Positions 19,189 to 28,954 of a DNA stretch of 64,000 bases are shown piece by piece. The DNA lies in NCBI RefSeq assembly GCF_007558825.1, contig NZ_VLTK01000003.1, forward strand, positions 62,001-126,000. Direction: 5' to 3'. The notes beneath the pieces are model-generated. The model had not been told where the DNA came from, ran no database searches, and was given only the letters and a program-made list of their open reading frames with translations. This stretch comes from Brevibacterium aurantiacum. Its GTDB lineage: Bacteria > Actinomycetota > Actinomycetes > Actinomycetales > Brevibacteriaceae. Position 1 is the first letter of the stretch; the number at the start of each line of letters is the position of its first letter. Both the position numbers and the translations under genes were made by a program.

Positions 19189-19503
19189 GTGGATCAGATC
19201 AACGACAAGACACATGCCCAGGAGCGGCTGTTGGAACTGCGCGGAAGCATTGACAACATCGACGCAGCGCTCATCCATCTGCTCGCCGAGAGATTCAAGC
19301 TCACAGAGACAGTCGGTGAGCTGAAGGCTGACCACGGTCTGCCTCCCGCAGATCCCGAGCGGGAGGGCAGGCAGGTCGCCCACCTCCGCAGGCTGGCCGA
19401 AGATGCGCACCTGGACCCGGAGTTCGCAGAGAAGTTCCTGACCTTCATCGTCGCCGAGGTGATCCGTCATCACGAACGGATCGCTGAGACCCGGGAGGCC
19501 TGA
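19189..19503 (+). CDS. Chorismate mutase (AroQ type)
   Basis: Converts chorismate to prephenate for Phe/Tyr synthesis. 104 aa from the GTG at 19189 (alternative GTG 19183). All-alpha AroQ fold: [37 protein letters not shown], with the conserved Arg in helix 1, Asp/Leu pattern, and Lys of GELKADHG that bind chorismate; [25 protein letters not shown] and the C-terminal HHERI helix complete it. A short stand-alone enzyme as in many actinobacteria. The start is probably leaderless. The next gene, rplU, has its own promoter. Confidence 0.88.
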   Translation: MDQINDKTHAQERLLELRGSIDNIDAALIHLLAERFKLTETVGELKADHGLPPADPEREGRQVAHLRRLAEDAHLDPEFAEKFLTFIVAEVIRHHERIAETREA

Positions 19504-19522
19504 GTTCTTCAACTCGAGCGGT

Positions 19523-19552
19523 TTGCCCAACAGCGGTCGAATCCACTAGACT
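19523..19552 (+). promoter_or_regulatory. rplU-rpmA promoter
   Basis: -35 TTGCCC (19523-19528), 18-bp spacer, -10 TAGACT (19547-19552). The start would be near 19559, giving a leader of about 120 nt before rplU. Confidence 0.65.
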
Positions 19553-19679
19553 TGATCGTCGGTGCGCACGACGCACCACGGCTGGTGATTCCTCTCAATG
19601 GGACACCCGGGGAAAACCTTCCGCGGGAGCCAAGGGATCAACCGCCGTTCGTTTGTGTATGAACAGAAAGGGTTCGACC

Positions 19680-19988
19680 ATGGTCTATGCCATTGTCCGT
19701 GCCGGTGGCCATCAGGAAAAGGTCAGCGTCGGAGACATCATCACAGTCAACCGAATGAAGGCGAAGGCCGGGGAAAGCGTCGAACTCGATGCAGTCCTCC
19801 TCGTCGACGGTGAGACTGTCACTACCGACGTTGATGCCCTGTCGAAGGTTGCGGTCAGCGCCGAGGTCGTCAATGAACTCCGCGGCCCCAAGATCATCAT
19901 TCAGAAGTACAAGAACAAGACCGGTTACAAGAAGCGTCAGGGCCACCGCCAGGACCTCACCCGTCTGAAGATCACGAACATCAAGTAA
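19680..19988 (+). CDS. rplU: 50S ribosomal protein L21
   Basis: 102 aa, standard L21 length. Binds 23S r[22 protein letters not shown] at the N-terminus and the basic [21 protein letters not shown] tail are diagnostic. The ATG at 19680 follows GAAAGGG; an in-frame ATG 27 nt upstream lies before the ribosome site and is discounted. Its leader of about 120 nt could hold an autoregulatory structure, but none is clear. In operon with rpmA, 13 bp downstream. Confidence 0.98.
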   Translation: MVYAIVRAGGHQEKVSVGDIITVNRMKAKAGESVELDAVLLVDGETVTTDVDALSKVAVSAEVVNELRGPKIIIQKYKNKTGYKKRQGHRQDLTRLKITNIK

Positions 19989-20001
19989 GAGGAGACTTCA
20001 C

Positions 20002-20253
20002 ATGTCAAGCAAAAAGGGAGTCAGCTCGTCCCGCAACGGTCGCGACTCGAACGCGCAGTACCTCGGTGTGAAGCGCTTCGGCGGACAGGTTGTCAAGGCC
20101 GGCGAGATCATCGTTCGCCAGCGCGGAACCAAGTTCCACCCAGGCGCCAACGTCGGACGCGGCGGAGACGACACGCTCTTCGCACTGTCCGCAGGAGCCG
20201 TGGAATTCGGCAAACGCAATGGTCGCAAGATCGTCAACATCGTCGGCGCTTGA
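20002..20253 (+). CDS. rpmA: 50S ribosomal protein L27
   Basis: 83 aa. Sits near the peptidyl-transferase centre of the ribosome. Starts [28 protein letters not shown], with the conserved [11 protein letters not shown]; there is no N-terminal extension of the Firmicute type that needs cleavage. AAGAGGAG lies before the ATG. Follows rplU directly and is separated from obgE by a hairpin. Confidence 0.98.
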   Translation: MSSKKGVSSSRNGRDSNAQYLGVKRFGGQVVKAGEIIVRQRGTKFHPGANVGRGGDDTLFALSAGAVEFGKRNGRKIVNIVGA

Positions 20254-20287
20254 TCGACTAGTTCTGTTTTTCCCCTGCTAGGGGTCC

Positions 20288-20319
20288 ATGAAGGGTGAGT
20301 CTAGAGACTCACCCTTCAT
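20288..20319 (+). terminator. Hairpin between rpmA and obgE
   Basis: 15-bp perfect inverted repeat ATGAAGGGTGAGTCT / AGACTCACCCTTCAT around two bases. Only 16 bp separate it from the obgE start. TATAAG (20324-20329) just after it could be a -10 for obgE, while AAGG (20327-20330) is a ribosome site. It may partly separate ribosomal protein output from the GTPase. Confidence 0.6.
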
Positions 20320-20335
20320 CTGATATAAGGACATT

Positions 20336-21898
20336 ATGGCCACCGAGTTCATAGACCGTGTCACAGTCCATCTTTCCGCCGGAGACGGCGGCAACGGGTG
20401 CGCCTCGATCAGGCGCGAGAAGTTCAAACCTCTTGGCGGCCCTGACGGTGCCAACGGTGGTCAGGGCGGTGACGTCAAGTTCGTCGTCGACGCTCAGACC
20501 ACAACGCTGCTCCCGCTGCACCACCGTCCGCATCTGACTGCAAACGACGGCGGCATCGGCAAGGGCGATCTGCGCCATGGTGCGGATGGCGGTGACCTCA
20601 TCATCGCCGTCCCTGACGGCACGGTCGTGAAGAACCAGAACGGCGAGATCATCGCCGACCTCGTCGATGCCGGAACAGAATACGTCGCTGCCGCAGGTGG
20701 CCGCGGCGGCCTCGGCAACGCGGCTCTGGCTTCGTCCAAGCGCAAGGCCCCGGGCTTCGCCCTGTTGGGTGAGCCGGGCGAAGCACTCAGCTTGGTGCTC
20801 GAGCTCAAGACGATCGCTGACATCGCGCTCGTCGGCTACCCCTCAGCCGGCAAATCCAGCCTCATCGCGGCCATGTCTGAAGCCAAGCCGAAGATCGCGG
20901 ACTATCCGTTCACCACACTCGTGCCCAACCTCGGCGTGGTCCAGGCCGGCGACGTGCGATACACCATCGCCGATGTCCCAGGCCTCATCCCGGGAGCATC
21001 AGAAGGCAAGGGCCTCGGTCTTGAGTTCCTCCGACACGTCGAACGCTGTGCCGGATTGGTCCATGTCGTCGACATGGCGACATGGGAGCCGGGCCGTGAT
21101 CCCGTCTCGGACCTGACCATCATCGAATCGGAACTCGCTGCCTATGCTGTCGACCTCGATGACGGAAACGGTCTGCTGCCTCTGTCGGAACGTCCCAAGC
21201 TCGTGGCGCTGAACAAGGTCGACATCCCCGACGGCAATGACTTGGCCGATATCGTCCGGCCCGATCTGGAGGCCGCCGGTTATCGAGTATTTGAGATTTC
21301 CGCCGTCAGCCACACGGGTCTGCGGGAGCTGTCCTTCGCGATGGCTGAACTCGTCTCGGCCGAACGTGAGCGTCGGGCAGAGTTCGAGGCGACGCCGAAG
21401 CGAGTCGTCATCCGCCCTAAGGCCGTTGACGACCGTGGCTTCCAGATTCAAGCCGAAAGCGACGAGGACGGTCCTGTCTTCCGCATCCGCGGCGTCAAAC
21501 CCGAGCGGTGGGTGCGGCAGACAGACTTCGCCAACGACGAGGCTGTCGGTTATCTCGCCGATCGCCTCGATCGCCTCGGAGTCGAAGAGTCACTGTTCAA
21601 AGCCGGAGCGAAGCCAGGTGACACCATCGTGATCGGCGGAGACGACGGCGTCGTCTTCGACTGGGATCCGACAAGCGTCGGCGGCGCCGAGCTGCTGGGC
21701 AGCCGCGGTACCGACCTGCGTCTGGATGAGGATGCCCGTTCCACTCGTAAGGAACGCAAGGCCGCATTCCACGATCGTATGGATGCGAAGGCCGCTGTTC
21801 GTGCCGAGTTCGAACAGGAGCGCCTCGCAGAGCGTGCCGGTCGCGGACGCGAAAGTTCGACCGGCATCACCTCCGATTCCGAGTCCGGTCAGGAATGA
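20336..21898 (+). CDS. obgE: GTPase Obg/CgtA
   Basis: 520 aa. Ribosome-associated GTPase of 50S assembly and stress control. N-terminal glycine-rich Obg fold (residues 1-158: [20 protein letters not shown] and further Gly motifs), then the G domain: G1 GYPSAGKS (167-174), G3 [17 protein letters not shown]4 NKVD; then the OCT domain ([16 protein letters not shown]) and a charged tail. Full three-domain architecture. The stop overlaps proB by 4 nt. Confidence 0.97.
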   Translation: MATEFIDRVTVHLSAGDGGNGCASIRREKFKPLGGPDGANGGQGGDVKFVVDAQTTTLLPLHHRPHLTANDGGIGKGDLRHGADGGDLIIAVPDGTVVKNQNGEIIADLVDAGTEYVAAAGGRGGLGNAALASSKRKAPGFALLGEPGEALSLVLELKTIADIALVGYPSAGKSSLIAAMSEAKPKIADYPFTTLVPNLGVVQAGDVRYTIADVPGLIPGASEGKGLGLEFLRHVERCAGLVHVVDMATWEPGRDPVSDLTIIESELAAYAVDLDDGNGLLPLSERPKLVALNKVDIPDGNDLADIVRPDLEAAGYRVFEISAVSHTGLRELSFAMAELVSAERERRAEFEATPKRVVIRPKAVDDRGFQIQAESDEDGPVFRIRGVKPERWVRQTDFANDEAVGYLADRLDRLGVEESLFKAGAKPGDTIVIGGDDGVVFDWDPTSVGGAELLGSRGTDLRLDEDARSTRKERKAAFHDRMDAKAAVRAEFEQERLAERAGRGRESSTGITSDSESGQE

Positions 21899-23061
21899 GC
21901 GACAGCCAGTCCACCGATTCTGGCAGCATCTCGGCGCGCACCGACATCGCAGCTGCACGCCGCATCGTGATCAAGGTCGGCTCTTCGTCACTGACCACCC
22001 TCGACGGAGGGTTGGACGAGGCGAAGCTGATCGCGCTCACCGATGTCATCGGTGCCCATCGCTCCGCCGGACATGAAGTCATCCTCGTGTCCTCCGGCGC
22101 GATTGCGGCCGGGCTCGAACCCATGGGGCTCAATAAACGGCCCCGTGACCTTGCCACACAGCAGGCCGCTGCCGGAGTCGGCCAGGGTCTGCTCATGGCC
22201 GCCTACACCCGGGCGCTGGGTCGCTACGACCTGGTGCCCGGTCAGGTGCTGCTCTCAGCCGATGACCTGATCCGACGCACTCGGTACAAGAACGCTCAAC
22301 GTGCCATCGACAAACTTCTGGCCCTCGGGACACTGCCGATCGTCAACGAGAACGATGCTGTGGCGACAGAAGAGATCCGTTTCGGTGACAATGATCGACT
22401 GGCTGCACTTGTCGCACACCTGTCGCACGCAGACGCCCTGGTTCTGCTCTCCGACGTCGACGCTCTCTATTCGGGCCCGCCGAATCTGGCCGATTCTGTG
22501 TGCATCGAGCAGGTTTCCTCCATCGCCGATCTCGGCGACATCGCCATCGGTGGGACCGGGGCCGCCGGCACCGGCACAGGGGGCATGGCGACGAAGGTCG
22601 AAGCCGCGCTCATGGTTGCCGACTCGGGGATTCCCGCGGTGCTGACCTCGGCAGAGAAGATCTCAGCAGTGCTCGGTGGTCAACACGTGGGCACGTGGTT
22701 CTCGGTGACGCATAAACGTCGGGGGACACGTCTGCTTTGGCTGCGCCATCTGGCCCGCACCTTCGGCTCGGTGACCATCGACGATGGGGCCGAATCCGCT
22801 GTGCTCTCCCGCGGAACCTCGCTGCTGGCTGCCGGCGTGACCGGTGTGACCGGTGACTTCGAAGCTGGCGATCCGATCGAGATTCGGAACCTCGGTGGTG
22901 AAGTCATCGCCCGCGGCATGACCAACTTCTCATCGCAGGAGCTGCCCGGGATGTTCGGCATGTCCACGGACGAACTTGGCACCCGACTCGGAAATGATTA
23001 CCGTAAAGAGGTCATCCATCGCAATGATCTCGTACTCACGCACGTGAGCGGGGGGAGATAA
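21895..23061 (+). CDS. proB: Glutamate 5-kinase
   Basis: First step of proline synthesis: phosphorylates glutamate. 388 aa. The amino-acid-kinase domain starts with [13 protein letters not shown], carries VSSGAIAAG, and has the NENDAV substrate loop and GTGGMATK; the C-terminal PUA domain (after about 290) is present, as in the long form of the enzyme. Starts inside the obgE stop (ATGA) and is followed 3 bp later by proA. The PUA-containing form is usually inhibited by proline. Confidence 0.96.
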   Translation: MSDSQSTDSGSISARTDIAAARRIVIKVGSSSLTTLDGGLDEAKLIALTDVIGAHRSAGHEVILVSSGAIAAGLEPMGLNKRPRDLATQQAAAGVGQGLLMAAYTRALGRYDLVPGQVLLSADDLIRRTRYKNAQRAIDKLLALGTLPIVNENDAVATEEIRFGDNDRLAALVAHLSHADALVLLSDVDALYSGPPNLADSVCIEQVSSIADLGDIAIGGTGAAGTGTGGMATKVEAALMVADSGIPAVLTSAEKISAVLGGQHVGTWFSVTHKRRGTRLLWLRHLARTFGSVTIDDGAESAVLSRGTSLLAAGVTGVTGDFEAGDPIEIRNLGGEVIARGMTNFSSQELPGMFGMSTDELGTRLGNDYRKEVIHRNDLVLTHVSGGR

Positions 23062-23064
23062 TCC

Positions 23065-24354
23065 ATGACCGCTGTATCCGAGATACATCCCAAGACCGTC
23101 CGGGGTGTGACCAGAGTAGTCAGGAACGCAAAGAGCGCTGCCGCTCACCTGGCGACGTCATCGACGGCAGAAAAGGACGCCGGGCTGCGCGCGATCGCCG
23201 ACGCCCTGCGTGAGAATTCCGAGCGAATCGTCAAAGCCAATGAAGTCGACATCGCGGCCGGCATCGACAACGGAATGAACGCAGGTCTCCTCGACCGCCT
23301 GCGACTTGACCATGATCGCATCGAAGCCATGGCCGCATCAGTGGGGACGGTCATCGATCTTGACGATCCAGTGGGCAACGTCGTCGTGGGACGAGTTCTG
23401 CCCAATGGCATCAGACTGACTCAGAACCGTGTGCCCATGGGAGTCATCGGTGCGATCTACGAAGCCCGTCCCAACGTCACTGTCGACATCGCGATCCTCG
23501 CGCTCAAGGCCGGCAATGCCAGCGTCCTGCGCGGAGGCTCAGCGGCCCAGAACTCCAATGCTGAGATCGTCTCCGTGCTGCGCAAAGCCGTGGAATCGGC
23601 TGGTCTGCCTGCAGATTCGATCAGCGGAATCGACCAGTTCGGACGTGACGGTGCCAACGTGCTCATGAACGCGCGTGACTACGTCGACCTCCTCATTCCA
23701 CGCGGTGGCGCTGAACTCATCAACACAGTGGTGCAGGATTCGCTGGTTCCGGTGATCGAAACCGGAATCGGGAATGTCCATATGTTCATCGATTCATCGG
23801 CCACCGTCAAGAATTCGGTTGACCTCGTGGTCAACTCGAAGACACATCGTCCCAGTGTCTGCAACTCGCTTGAGACCCTGTTGGTCCATGAGAAGGCAGC
23901 CAAGCGCGTCCTTCCCAAGATACTCGACCGCCTCGACAAGGCCGGAGTCGTTCTGCACGCCGACACCACTGTCGCGGCGTTGGCACCGGAGACGATGAAG
24001 GTCAAACGTGTCTCTCGACGCGACTGGGCCAAGGAATACCTTGACCTCGAACTGGCGGTGAAGGTCGTGTCGGGAATCGACGAGGCGATCGAGCATATTC
24101 GCGCCTATTCCTCAGGCCATACCGAGGTGATCGTGACTAAGGACATCGACAATGCTGAGACATTCGTCACTGCCATCGACGCCGCAGCAGTCGGAGTCAA
24201 CGTGTCCACACGGTTCACCGATGGGGGAGAGCTCGGCTTCGGTGCAGAGGTGGGAATCTCGACCCAGAAGCTCCACGCCCGCGGACCCATGGGAGTCGAA
24301 CAGCTGACGACCACGAAGTGGGTCATGATGGGCAATGGTCAGATCCGCAGCTGA
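23065..24354 (+). CDS. proA: Gamma-glutamyl phosphate reductase
   Basis: Second step of proline synthesis; gives glutamate semialdehyde with NADPH. 429 aa, family length. Aldehyde-dehydrogenase fold with catalytic C266 in SVCNSLETLL, the MGVIGAIYEARPNVT NADP-binding segment, and FTDGGELGFGAEVGISTQKLHARGPMG at the end. GGGGAGA precedes the ATG. In operon with obgE-proB. Confidence 0.97.
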   Translation: MTAVSEIHPKTVRGVTRVVRNAKSAAAHLATSSTAEKDAGLRAIADALRENSERIVKANEVDIAAGIDNGMNAGLLDRLRLDHDRIEAMAASVGTVIDLDDPVGNVVVGRVLPNGIRLTQNRVPMGVIGAIYEARPNVTVDIAILALKAGNASVLRGGSAAQNSNAEIVSVLRKAVESAGLPADSISGIDQFGRDGANVLMNARDYVDLLIPRGGAELINTVVQDSLVPVIETGIGNVHMFIDSSATVKNSVDLVVNSKTHRPSVCNSLETLLVHEKAAKRVLPKILDRLDKAGVVLHADTTVAALAPETMKVKRVSRRDWAKEYLDLELAVKVVSGIDEAIEHIRAYSSGHTEVIVTKDIDNAETFVTAIDAAAVGVNVSTRFTDGGELGFGAEVGISTQKLHARGPMGVEQLTTTKWVMMGNGQIRS

Positions 24355-24505
24355 CGCAGACCGGGCCAAAGCACACCGACGGTGCACTCAGACGCCACCG
24401 ATACTTACGTCGATGCCCACTTGTCTCACCGTTCATGAGAAACTGAAAGCATAAGCACTGCGACGCAGACAGACCGCGTCATCATCATCGAGAAGGAGAG
24501 AGCAC

Positions 24506-24670
24506 GTGAACGCAGCCCTGTTGACCACCGTTGCCGAAGGCGCGGAGAAGGCAGCCCACCACACCGAATTGCCCATGGATCCGATCTTCTTCGGACTCAT
24601 CACCCTCGCGATCTTCCTCTCGATGGCAGCAGTGAGCCGGTCGTGGAAGGGCATCTCCAACCGCCACTGA
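24506..24670 (+). CDS. Small single-TM protein between proA and nadD
   Basis: 54 codons from the GTG at 24506 (AAGGAGA 7 nt upstream) to the TGA at 24670, one base before the nadD ATG. The protein has a short polar N-terminus with two His ([13 protein letters not shown]), one membrane helix ([16 protein letters not shown]) and a basic C-terminus ([11 protein letters not shown]). Short proteins of this kind (LPM-P-F followed by a TM helix and a basic His-containing tail) occupy this spot in other actinobacteria, which supports a real gene. Function unknown; coupling with nadD is likely. Confidence 0.8.
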   Translation: MNAALLTTVAEGAEKAAHHTELPMDPIFFGLITLAIFLSMAAVSRSWKGISNRH

Positions 24671-24671
24671 T

Positions 24672-25277
24672 ATGGCTAAGCAAACACGCAGGGTCGGTGT
24701 CATGGGTGGCACCTTCGATCCCATTCACCACGGTCACCTGGTCGCAGCCAGTGAGGTGCAGTCGACCTTTGATCTCGACGAGGTCGTCTTCGTACCCACC
24801 GGACGTCCCTATCAGAAGGATGCCGGAGAGGTCACCAGCGCCGAACATCGGTATCTGATGACCGTCATCGCAACCGCGTCGAACCCGCGCTTCACAGTCT
24901 CTCGAGCCGACGTTGATCGTCCAGGTCCCACTTATACCATCGATACCCTGCGGGACCTGGCCAGGAACTACGGATCCGACACAGAGATGTTCTTCATCAC
25001 CGGCGCGGACGCTTTGGCTCAGATCCTGACGTGGAAGAATGTAGACGAGCTGTTTTCCTTGGCTCACTTCGTCGGAGTGAGTCGCCCGGGGCACGAACTT
25101 CGCAGTGAGGGCCTTCCGGTGGACAGGTTGAGCTTGGTGCAGATCCCTGCACTGTCGATATCGTCCACGGATTGCAGACTACGGGTGATGGATGGGGCGC
25201 CCGTCTGGTATCTCGTACCGGACGGGGTCGTTCAGTACATCGCGAAATACGAGTTGTACAGGAGTGAAAATGGCTGA
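24672..25277 (+). CDS. nadD: Nicotinate-nucleotide adenylyltransferase
   Basis: Makes deamido-NAD from nicotinate mononucleotide and ATP. 201 aa. The nucleotidyl-transferase motif [15 protein letters not shown] (HxGH) is at residues 13-27 and the second signature SSTDCRLR near the C-terminus corresponds to ISSTxIR. Starts 1 bp after the small TM gene; the stop overlaps the next gene by 8 nt. Confidence 0.96.
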   Translation: MAKQTRRVGVMGGTFDPIHHGHLVAASEVQSTFDLDEVVFVPTGRPYQKDAGEVTSAEHRYLMTVIATASNPRFTVSRADVDRPGPTYTIDTLRDLARNYGSDTEMFFITGADALAQILTWKNVDELFSLAHFVGVSRPGHELRSEGLPVDRLSLVQIPALSISSTDCRLRVMDGAPVWYLVPDGVVQYIAKYELYRSENG

Positions 25278-26646
25278 GGAGCAGTTCACGTCACGCCGTG
25301 CCAGGCGAGAAGCCGAGCGGGTGGCTGCGGAACAGGCGTTCGAAGCACGAGAGACACCTGAGCAGCCAAAAGAGACGTCATCGAACGATCGATCCGACCT
25401 GCTGAGCCCGCCGCCAGCACGGGGCCAGGCACCCGACTCGCCGGCGGACACCGAGTCACAGTCTCAAGCCGTACCTGAGCGCGGCGCTTCATCTGCCGAC
25501 CAGGCGCAGGAGTCGCGACCTCCGGTCGAAGCGGCGGAGCCCGTCGATCCTCAACAAGCCCCCTTGCCCCATTTCGATTCGCGCACCGCCCGTAAAAGCT
25601 ACCTTCGCGATAACGGGCTGTCTCGTGAAGGCGACCTCTCCACCGGAGCGACCCCTGTCGTCGCAGGACCGGGAACGACAGCGCCCGAGGAATCAGACGA
25701 GGCTGCCGCCGGCGAGAACGAATCCTTCGACACCGCTGGATTCGGCGGTTCGGCCGACGAAGTCGCCGCACGAGACTTCGAATCTCCGGTCACCGCGGCC
25801 TCCGCACCGCGACCGACTGCCTTCGACGATGCCCCGCGCGATGCACTCTCCCAGCCGATCGAAGATCTGGACCCGGGAGCAGCAGCGACCAGCTCCCCGT
25901 CGGGACCTGCAGAATCGCCAGTCAAAGATTATGCTCTTTCGTCTGCTCCTAGGCGGCCCGCCGCTGAACCAGCGCCGCCTGTACAGCCGAAGCCTGAGCC
26001 GGCCCAGCCTGAGCAGCACACGGAGGACTCACCAGCCCCGGCGCAGGCACCAGCCCCGGCCCAGGCACCAACTCCGGCGCAGTCATCAGGACTTGGACAG
26101 TCAGCAGCCGCCGGCGATGCGCTCAACGATGATGCCACCGATGAGGGCGGCGGGACGAGCCGCTCACGGCGGATGCCGATCGTGCAGCCGCCGAGCAGCT
26201 CCGGAGTCCGGGTCGTCACAGCCGCCTCGGCCCAGATCCCGGAGGTCGACAGTCCGGCGGCGACTCCAGACACCGGCACCGATCAGCCTTCGAAGGCCCG
26301 CGGCGACTCCGGCCGAGGCCAGAACGCAGGGACGACATCAACCAACGACTCGTCTGCTGCAGGCACTGGAACCTCGTCCGATGACGCGGCTCGCGCACTT
26401 GCGGCCAACCCCGAGACCCGTCCGATGGAGACCGTTCCAGAGGCCTGGGCACTTCCCAATCCTGATTACGAGGACGAAGAGACTGAGAATCCTCCGGGGA
26501 CACGTATTCGCGCCAGCGAGGTCACCGGTCACGACGGCCGGATCCTTGTTGGGGAAGAACCATCCAAAGTACCCTATGTGGTGCTGGGTGTTGCTGCGCT
26601 CTTCGCAGTCGCACTCATCGTCATTGCACTGGTCATGTTGCTGTAA
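25270..26646 (+). CDS. Disordered, single-TM protein of the nadD-rsfS interval
   Basis: 458 aa from the ATG at 25270 (AGGAG 5 nt upstream). The N-terminus is a charged [20 protein letters not shown] helix, followed by about 390 residues of Ala/Pro/Ser/Glu-rich low-complexity sequence with APAQAP repeats (near 255-275). A conserved-looking block [19 protein letters not shown] sits around 305. The C-terminus has one membrane helix ([21 protein letters not shown]), so the bulk is cytosolic if tail-anchored. Proteins with the same N-terminal (T/S)RRxRRExER motif occur at this place in other actinobacteria. I do not recognise a function. Confidence 0.8.
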   Translation: MAEEQFTSRRARREAERVAAEQAFEARETPEQPKETSSNDRSDLLSPPPARGQAPDSPADTESQSQAVPERGASSADQAQESRPPVEAAEPVDPQQAPLPHFDSRTARKSYLRDNGLSREGDLSTGATPVVAGPGTTAPEESDEAAAGENESFDTAGFGGSADEVAARDFESPVTAASAPRPTAFDDAPRDALSQPIEDLDPGAAATSSPSGPAESPVKDYALSSAPRRPAAEPAPPVQPKPEPAQPEQHTEDSPAPAQAPAPAQAPTPAQSSGLGQSAAAGDALNDDATDEGGGTSRSRRMPIVQPPSSSGVRVVTAASAQIPEVDSPAATPDTGTDQPSKARGDSGRGQNAGTTSTNDSSAAGTGTSSDDAARALAANPETRPMETVPEAWALPNPDYEDEETENPPGTRIRASEVTGHDGRILVGEEPSKVPYVVLGVAALFAVALIVIALVMLL

Positions 26647-26663
26647 TCATCTGAAAGGCTCTT

Positions 26664-27053
26664 GTGAGCGAGACCGTTGAATCAACCCAAATGCTGAGGA
26701 CTGCCGCACGTGCGGCAGACGAGAAGTTCGGCACCGATCAGGTGGCCCTCGATGTGAGTGCCACTCTCTACATCACCGATGCCTTCCTCATCATCTCGGC
26801 GGAGAACGATCGTCAGATCGCATCGATCGTCGACGCCGTTGAAGAGGCCCTGCAGACGGCCTATGGTCACACTCCTCTGCGCCGTGAAGGTCGGGGGAGC
26901 GGGGACTGGGTCCTCCTGGACTTCGGTGACATCGTCGTCCACGTCTTCTCGCAGGAGCAGCGCGAATACTACGCGCTCGAACGCCTATGGAAGGACTGTC
27001 CGGTCATCGATCTGGAACTGCCGGCGCCGGCTGCCGCCGACGACTCTCAATGA
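26664..27053 (+). CDS. rsfS: Ribosome silencing factor
   Basis: 129 aa. Binds L14 and blocks subunit joining in starvation (family role). Starts at GTG 26664 after GAAAGG. DVSATLYITDAFLIISAENDRQIASIVDAVEE and GSGDWVLLDFGDIVVHVFSQEQREYYALERLWKD are the RsfS/DUF143 core. The last four bases are the ATG of the next gene (ATGA). Confidence 0.96.
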   Translation: MSETVESTQMLRTAARAADEKFGTDQVALDVSATLYITDAFLIISAENDRQIASIVDAVEEALQTAYGHTPLRREGRGSGDWVLLDFGDIVVHVFSQEQREYYALERLWKDCPVIDLELPAPAAADDSQ

Positions 27054-27646
27054 CCAGGACCGTCATCTTCTGGCGGCATGGCCAGACCGACTACAACGTC
27101 GAACGCCGGTTCCAAGGTCAAAGTGATATTCCGCTCAACGAGCTCGGGCGGACTCAAGCCGCTCTGGCAGCGAGCTACCTGAGCGAACTTCATCCTGGGC
27201 TCATTGTCTCCTCCGACTTGTCGCGGGCCGCTGACACCGCCGACGCGCTTGCTTCGCTGCTGAACGTCGGTGTCACCCGCGACGACCGTCTGCGTGAGAC
27301 CGCCTTCGGCCAGTGGGAGGGCCACACCCGGGACGAGCTCAGTGCATCGTGGCCAGACGAGCTCGAACAGTGGCTCAGTGGAGCTGACACGAACCCGCCA
27401 GGTGGAGAATCCCGCACAGAGTCAGGTCGTCGAGTCGCCTCGGCGATCACCGACATCGTCGCTGGTTCGGAGGCCAAGACCATTGCCATCGTCGCGCACG
27501 GAGCAGTCCTGCGCGCAGCCGCAGAACTGCTGCTCGGCATGGACGGTCCTGGTCGGCTCGCAGTTCTGGGAAACTGCGGACACGGCGAATTCGGATTCAC
27601 CGGTACCAGCTGGATCCTTCGCAGCTGGGGCACAGTCCCCTCCTGA
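27050..27646 (+). CDS. Histidine phosphatase family protein
   Basis: 198 aa. The catalytic motif is WRHGQTDYN (RHG, His-11), with a second Arg in SSDLSRAADTA, the Glu in LRETAFGQWEG and the second His in VAHGAVLRA, so all four catalytic residues of the phosphoglycerate-mutase-like branch are present. In actinobacteria this gene follows rsfS and is often labelled phosphoglycerate mutase or glucosyl-3-phosphoglycerate phosphatase; the substrate is not settled by the sequence. Start ATG 27050 overlaps rsfS. Confidence 0.92.
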   Translation: MTRTVIFWRHGQTDYNVERRFQGQSDIPLNELGRTQAALAASYLSELHPGLIVSSDLSRAADTADALASLLNVGVTRDDRLRETAFGQWEGHTRDELSASWPDELEQWLSGADTNPPGGESRTESGRRVASAITDIVAGSEAKTIAIVAHGAVLRAAAELLLGMDGPGRLAVLGNCGHGEFGFTGTSWILRSWGTVPS

Positions 27647-27652
27647 CGCGTG

Positions 27653-27679
27653 CTCTGCACAGGTCTGACCTGTGCAGAG
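27653..27679. terminator. Terminator after the nadD-rsfS operon
   Basis: 12-bp inverted repeat CTCTGCACAGGT (27653-27664) / ACCTGTGCAGAG (27668-27679) with a 3-nt loop, extended outward by GTG/CAC. Between convergent genes. Confidence 0.8.
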
Positions 27680-27699
27680 AGCACTGACGACTCGTGCAC

Positions 27700-28830
27700 T
27701 CACTGCCGTGAGGCGTGAACCGTACGAATCATGCCCACCAGCGCCTGGGCTGATGCGTCCCAATCGAAGAGCTTGGCCTGCCTCTGCCCGGCCGCCGAGA
27801 GTTCGGACCACAGCGCGGGATCGGTGAGACGTTCGATAGTGGTGGCCACGTCACTGGCATCATCGGGGTCGAAGTAGACAGCAGCCTCGCCTGCGATCTC
27901 GTGGAAGATCGGAATGTCTGAGACCGCCACCGGCACACCTTGGGCCATCGCCTCGATGACAGGTAGCCCGAATCCCTCCTCCTGAGAGGCCGTGACCAGA
28001 GCGGTTGCGCCCTCGAGCAGTTCCGCATACTCCGCATCGCTGACCCCCCGGTGGAAGATCACTTTCGCCCGGTTGGGAATCAGTGCACGCAACGCAGCTT
28101 CACGCCTGCCGTCGATTCGACTGGCGATGTGCAGCGTCCATCCCGGAAGATGCTCCAGGGATCGAATCAGGGTCTCGACATTCTTATAGGGCAGGAACGC
28201 GCCCATGTAGACCAGCGAACGCGCATCATTCCTGTTGACGGAGCGTATTCCGGAAACAGCAGCCTCGGCGGCATTGGACACCACGGTCACCGGCTTCGAC
28301 GACAGATGGTGCTCTGCGATCAGGTCCTTCGTCGTCTGACTCACGGAGGCGATCGCATCGGCGCGCCCCAACAGCAGACGCTGCGGAGCGTAGCTGAGGT
28401 GGTAAGCCCGCCACAGCAGCCGGAGTGCCGCTGGCAGATCGGCCGGGGGCAGCGGATGCGAATAGTAGATGAGATCGTGGACGGTCAGGATGAGGCCGTA
28501 CCTGCGTCCCGACGATCCCATCACCTGCATGGTGGAGAAGACCACATCGGCGCCGAGGTCGTTGAGCTTCTTCGCAATGAAGATCTCCTGCCAAGACGTG
28601 GGGGAGTTGAGCCTGACCCATGCACAGTCGGGAAGGAGATCCAGCTGAGCTTCATCGTTGATGATCGCAGTGACCTCGATGCCGGTTCCCCGCACGGCTG
28701 TGAGCAGAGCTGCGAGCAGGCAGGATCCGTAGCGGGAGATGCCATCGTGGTGCGTCGTTCGCGTGAAGCGGGCATCGAAGTAGACGTGTATCGTTTCGTT
28801 CGTCTGAGTGCTGTGTGTGCTTTTGCTCAT
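27700..28830 (-). CDS. Glycosyltransferase family 4
   Basis: 376 aa from the ATG at 28830 (CGGAG 5 nt upstream). GT-B fold. The N-terminal domain has HVYFDARFTRTTHHDGISRY and LTVHDLIYYSHP; the C-terminal domain has the RSLVYMGAFLPYKNVETLI strand and the EEGFGLPVIEAMAQGVPVAVSD motif in which Glu contacts the sugar nucleotide. The acceptor is unknown; mannosyl- or glucosyltransfer to cell-wall or capsular glycans is the usual role. Monocistronic and divergent from the Mrp operon. Confidence 0.88.
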   Translation of the reverse strand: MSKSTHSTQTNETIHVYFDARFTRTTHHDGISRYGSCLLAALLTAVRGTGIEVTAIINDEAQLDLLPDCAWVRLNSPTSWQEIFIAKKLNDLGADVVFSTMQVMGSSGRRYGLILTVHDLIYYSHPLPPADLPAALRLLWRAYHLSYAPQRLLLGRADAIASVSQTTKDLIAEHHLSSKPVTVVSNAAEAAVSGIRSVNRNDARSLVYMGAFLPYKNVETLIRSLEHLPGWTLHIASRIDGRREAALRALIPNRAKVIFHRGVSDAEYAELLEGATALVTASQEEGFGLPVIEAMAQGVPVAVSDIPIFHEIAGEAAVYFDPDDASDVATTIERLTDPALWSELSAAGQRQAKLFDWDASAQALVGMIRTVHASRQ

Positions 28831-28954
28831 GGAACTCCGAGTCGATAGTCTGATCATCTGTAAGTCTGCGTTCATCCGAGATTACGTTCATCGTGACGAA
28901 GGGTCAGTGAGTGAAGGAACCATCACCTGCGTCCGTGGCACTGAGGCTACGGTC

